20,509 nucleotides of DNA from Pelargonium x hortorum. Lineage: Eukaryota > Streptophyta > Magnoliopsida > Geraniales > Geraniaceae. A program made the position numbers and the translations under genes. Every line of letters begins with the position of its first letter. Position 1 is the stretch's first letter. The DNA lies in assembly GCA_036897525.1 (NCBI GenBank), contig JAYMTJ010000119.1, forward strand, positions 1 to 20,509. The letters run 5' to 3'. Shown here piece by piece: positions 20,026-20,509 of the stretch. The notes below the pieces were generated by a model. That model worked only from the letters and a program-made list of their open reading frames with translations, was not told the DNA's origin and ran no database searches.

Positions 20026-20500
20026 TCACATCTTTAATGGCATCTGAAGATAAGACAGAACCACTTCTGAGAAGGGCTCCAGTGGGAGAGTTAGTCCAGG
20101 AGTGAACTGCTCCCAGTGGACCACAATCTCATCATCACGGGGCTCCTCAAGCTTCTTCAGATCAAAGCTATAAGGTTTCTCCTTCTTCCTCTCATTATTA
20201 TACTGAGGAATGCAAAAATCAAAATCAGCGGGGTTGATTTCTTGGTACCGGTAAAGCTCCTCCACCATCAAAGGAGTTAAATCCTTGGAAGAAGTCAGTT
20301 TCACCAAAGGATGAGACAAAGGGTATTCAGTTTCAGAGTCAACATCTACAATGACTTTGCTCATATATCCTTCTCTGCCCAGAGGGGACGTAACCTTCCT
20401 CAGATCGCTTCTTCTGCAAAGATCATTTGAAGTTTTGTAGATATTTGAGGCCACGTAAAGAGTTGTCCGTCTGGAACAAGATAAAGGAAGATCATCAACA
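20026..20500 (-). mobile_element. ORF resembling plant 'gypsy-type transposase' (transposon-associated) protein, partial
   Basis: An open minus-strand frame of about 158 codons runs from near the window edge to a stop at about 20026. It includes YPLSHPLVKLTSSKDLTPLM, a Tyr-Arg-Tyr segment, an acidic/basic middle, then FTPGLTLPLEPFSEVVLSYL. The last block resembles the G-L-x-x-P-L-x-P-F motif near the start of the domain found in many plant transposon-associated proteins (the 'putative gypsy-type transposon' family). The start is not clear: no ATG is seen near the 5' side, so it may be a fragment or continue through an intron beyond the window. I treat it as a transposon-related fossil. Its base use, richer in G and C than the flanks, supports it having been coding. 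Confidence 0.45.
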
Positions 20501-20509
20501 CTTCACAAA

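Noticed and set aside
1-20509. CRISPR array, prokaryotic operon, riboswitch or defence system
   Set aside because: The window is plant nuclear DNA with spliced exons and plant transposons, and the only tandem array has 158-bp units with no spacer structure.

Overview
The window is nuclear DNA from a flowering plant, probably a woody dicot. The signs are AT-rich introns with GT-AG borders, plant-type NPC1 and type II NAD(P)H dehydrogenase homologies, tRNA-derived SINEs, a hAT-type MITE, CACTA-like pieces, LTR-element fossils and a 158-bp satellite. I cannot name the species.

Left half (about 120-9970, + strand): a Niemann-Pick C1 (NPC1)-like gene. It has a TATA-like box, a CT-rich leader, an ATG at 327 and at least 18 recognisable exons. 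Exons 1-14 are clean in frame and splice sites, apart from a GC donor after exon 1. They encode the signal peptide, the Cys-rich sterol-binding domain, two membrane spans and the start of the middle luminal domain. Then the gene fails. Exon 15 has a stop (codon 568), exon 16 lost its acceptor AG, the next exon is not found, two sterol-sensing-domain exons are damaged, and the C-terminal half is absent from the window. A SINE with perfect 15-bp target-site duplications sits in intron 4 and a small LTR fossil in intron 10.

Middle (about 9970-17510): a graveyard of fragments. It holds an unnamed exon-like piece, a piece resembling the C-terminal part of a CACTA transposase, a second SINE in reverse orientation, a perfect 19-bp inverted repeat, one exon resembling the C-terminal domain of eIF2B epsilon, the tail of a Ty3/gypsy fossil, an apparently intronless broken copy of an external NAD(P)H dehydrogenase (NDB type, minus strand), an unrecognised ORF fused behind it, a hAT-type MITE with an 8-bp target-site duplication, and CACTA-like subterminal palindromes.

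Right end (about 18780-20500): roughly 7.5 tandem copies of a 158-bp satellite rich in internal dyads. It abuts a minus-strand reading frame resembling the plant transposon-associated 'gypsy-type transposase' family, which runs to near the window edge.

I see no intact complete gene and no novel multi-gene system. The most interesting points are the asymmetric decay of the NPC1 copy, the satellite and the cluster of captured gene fragments.
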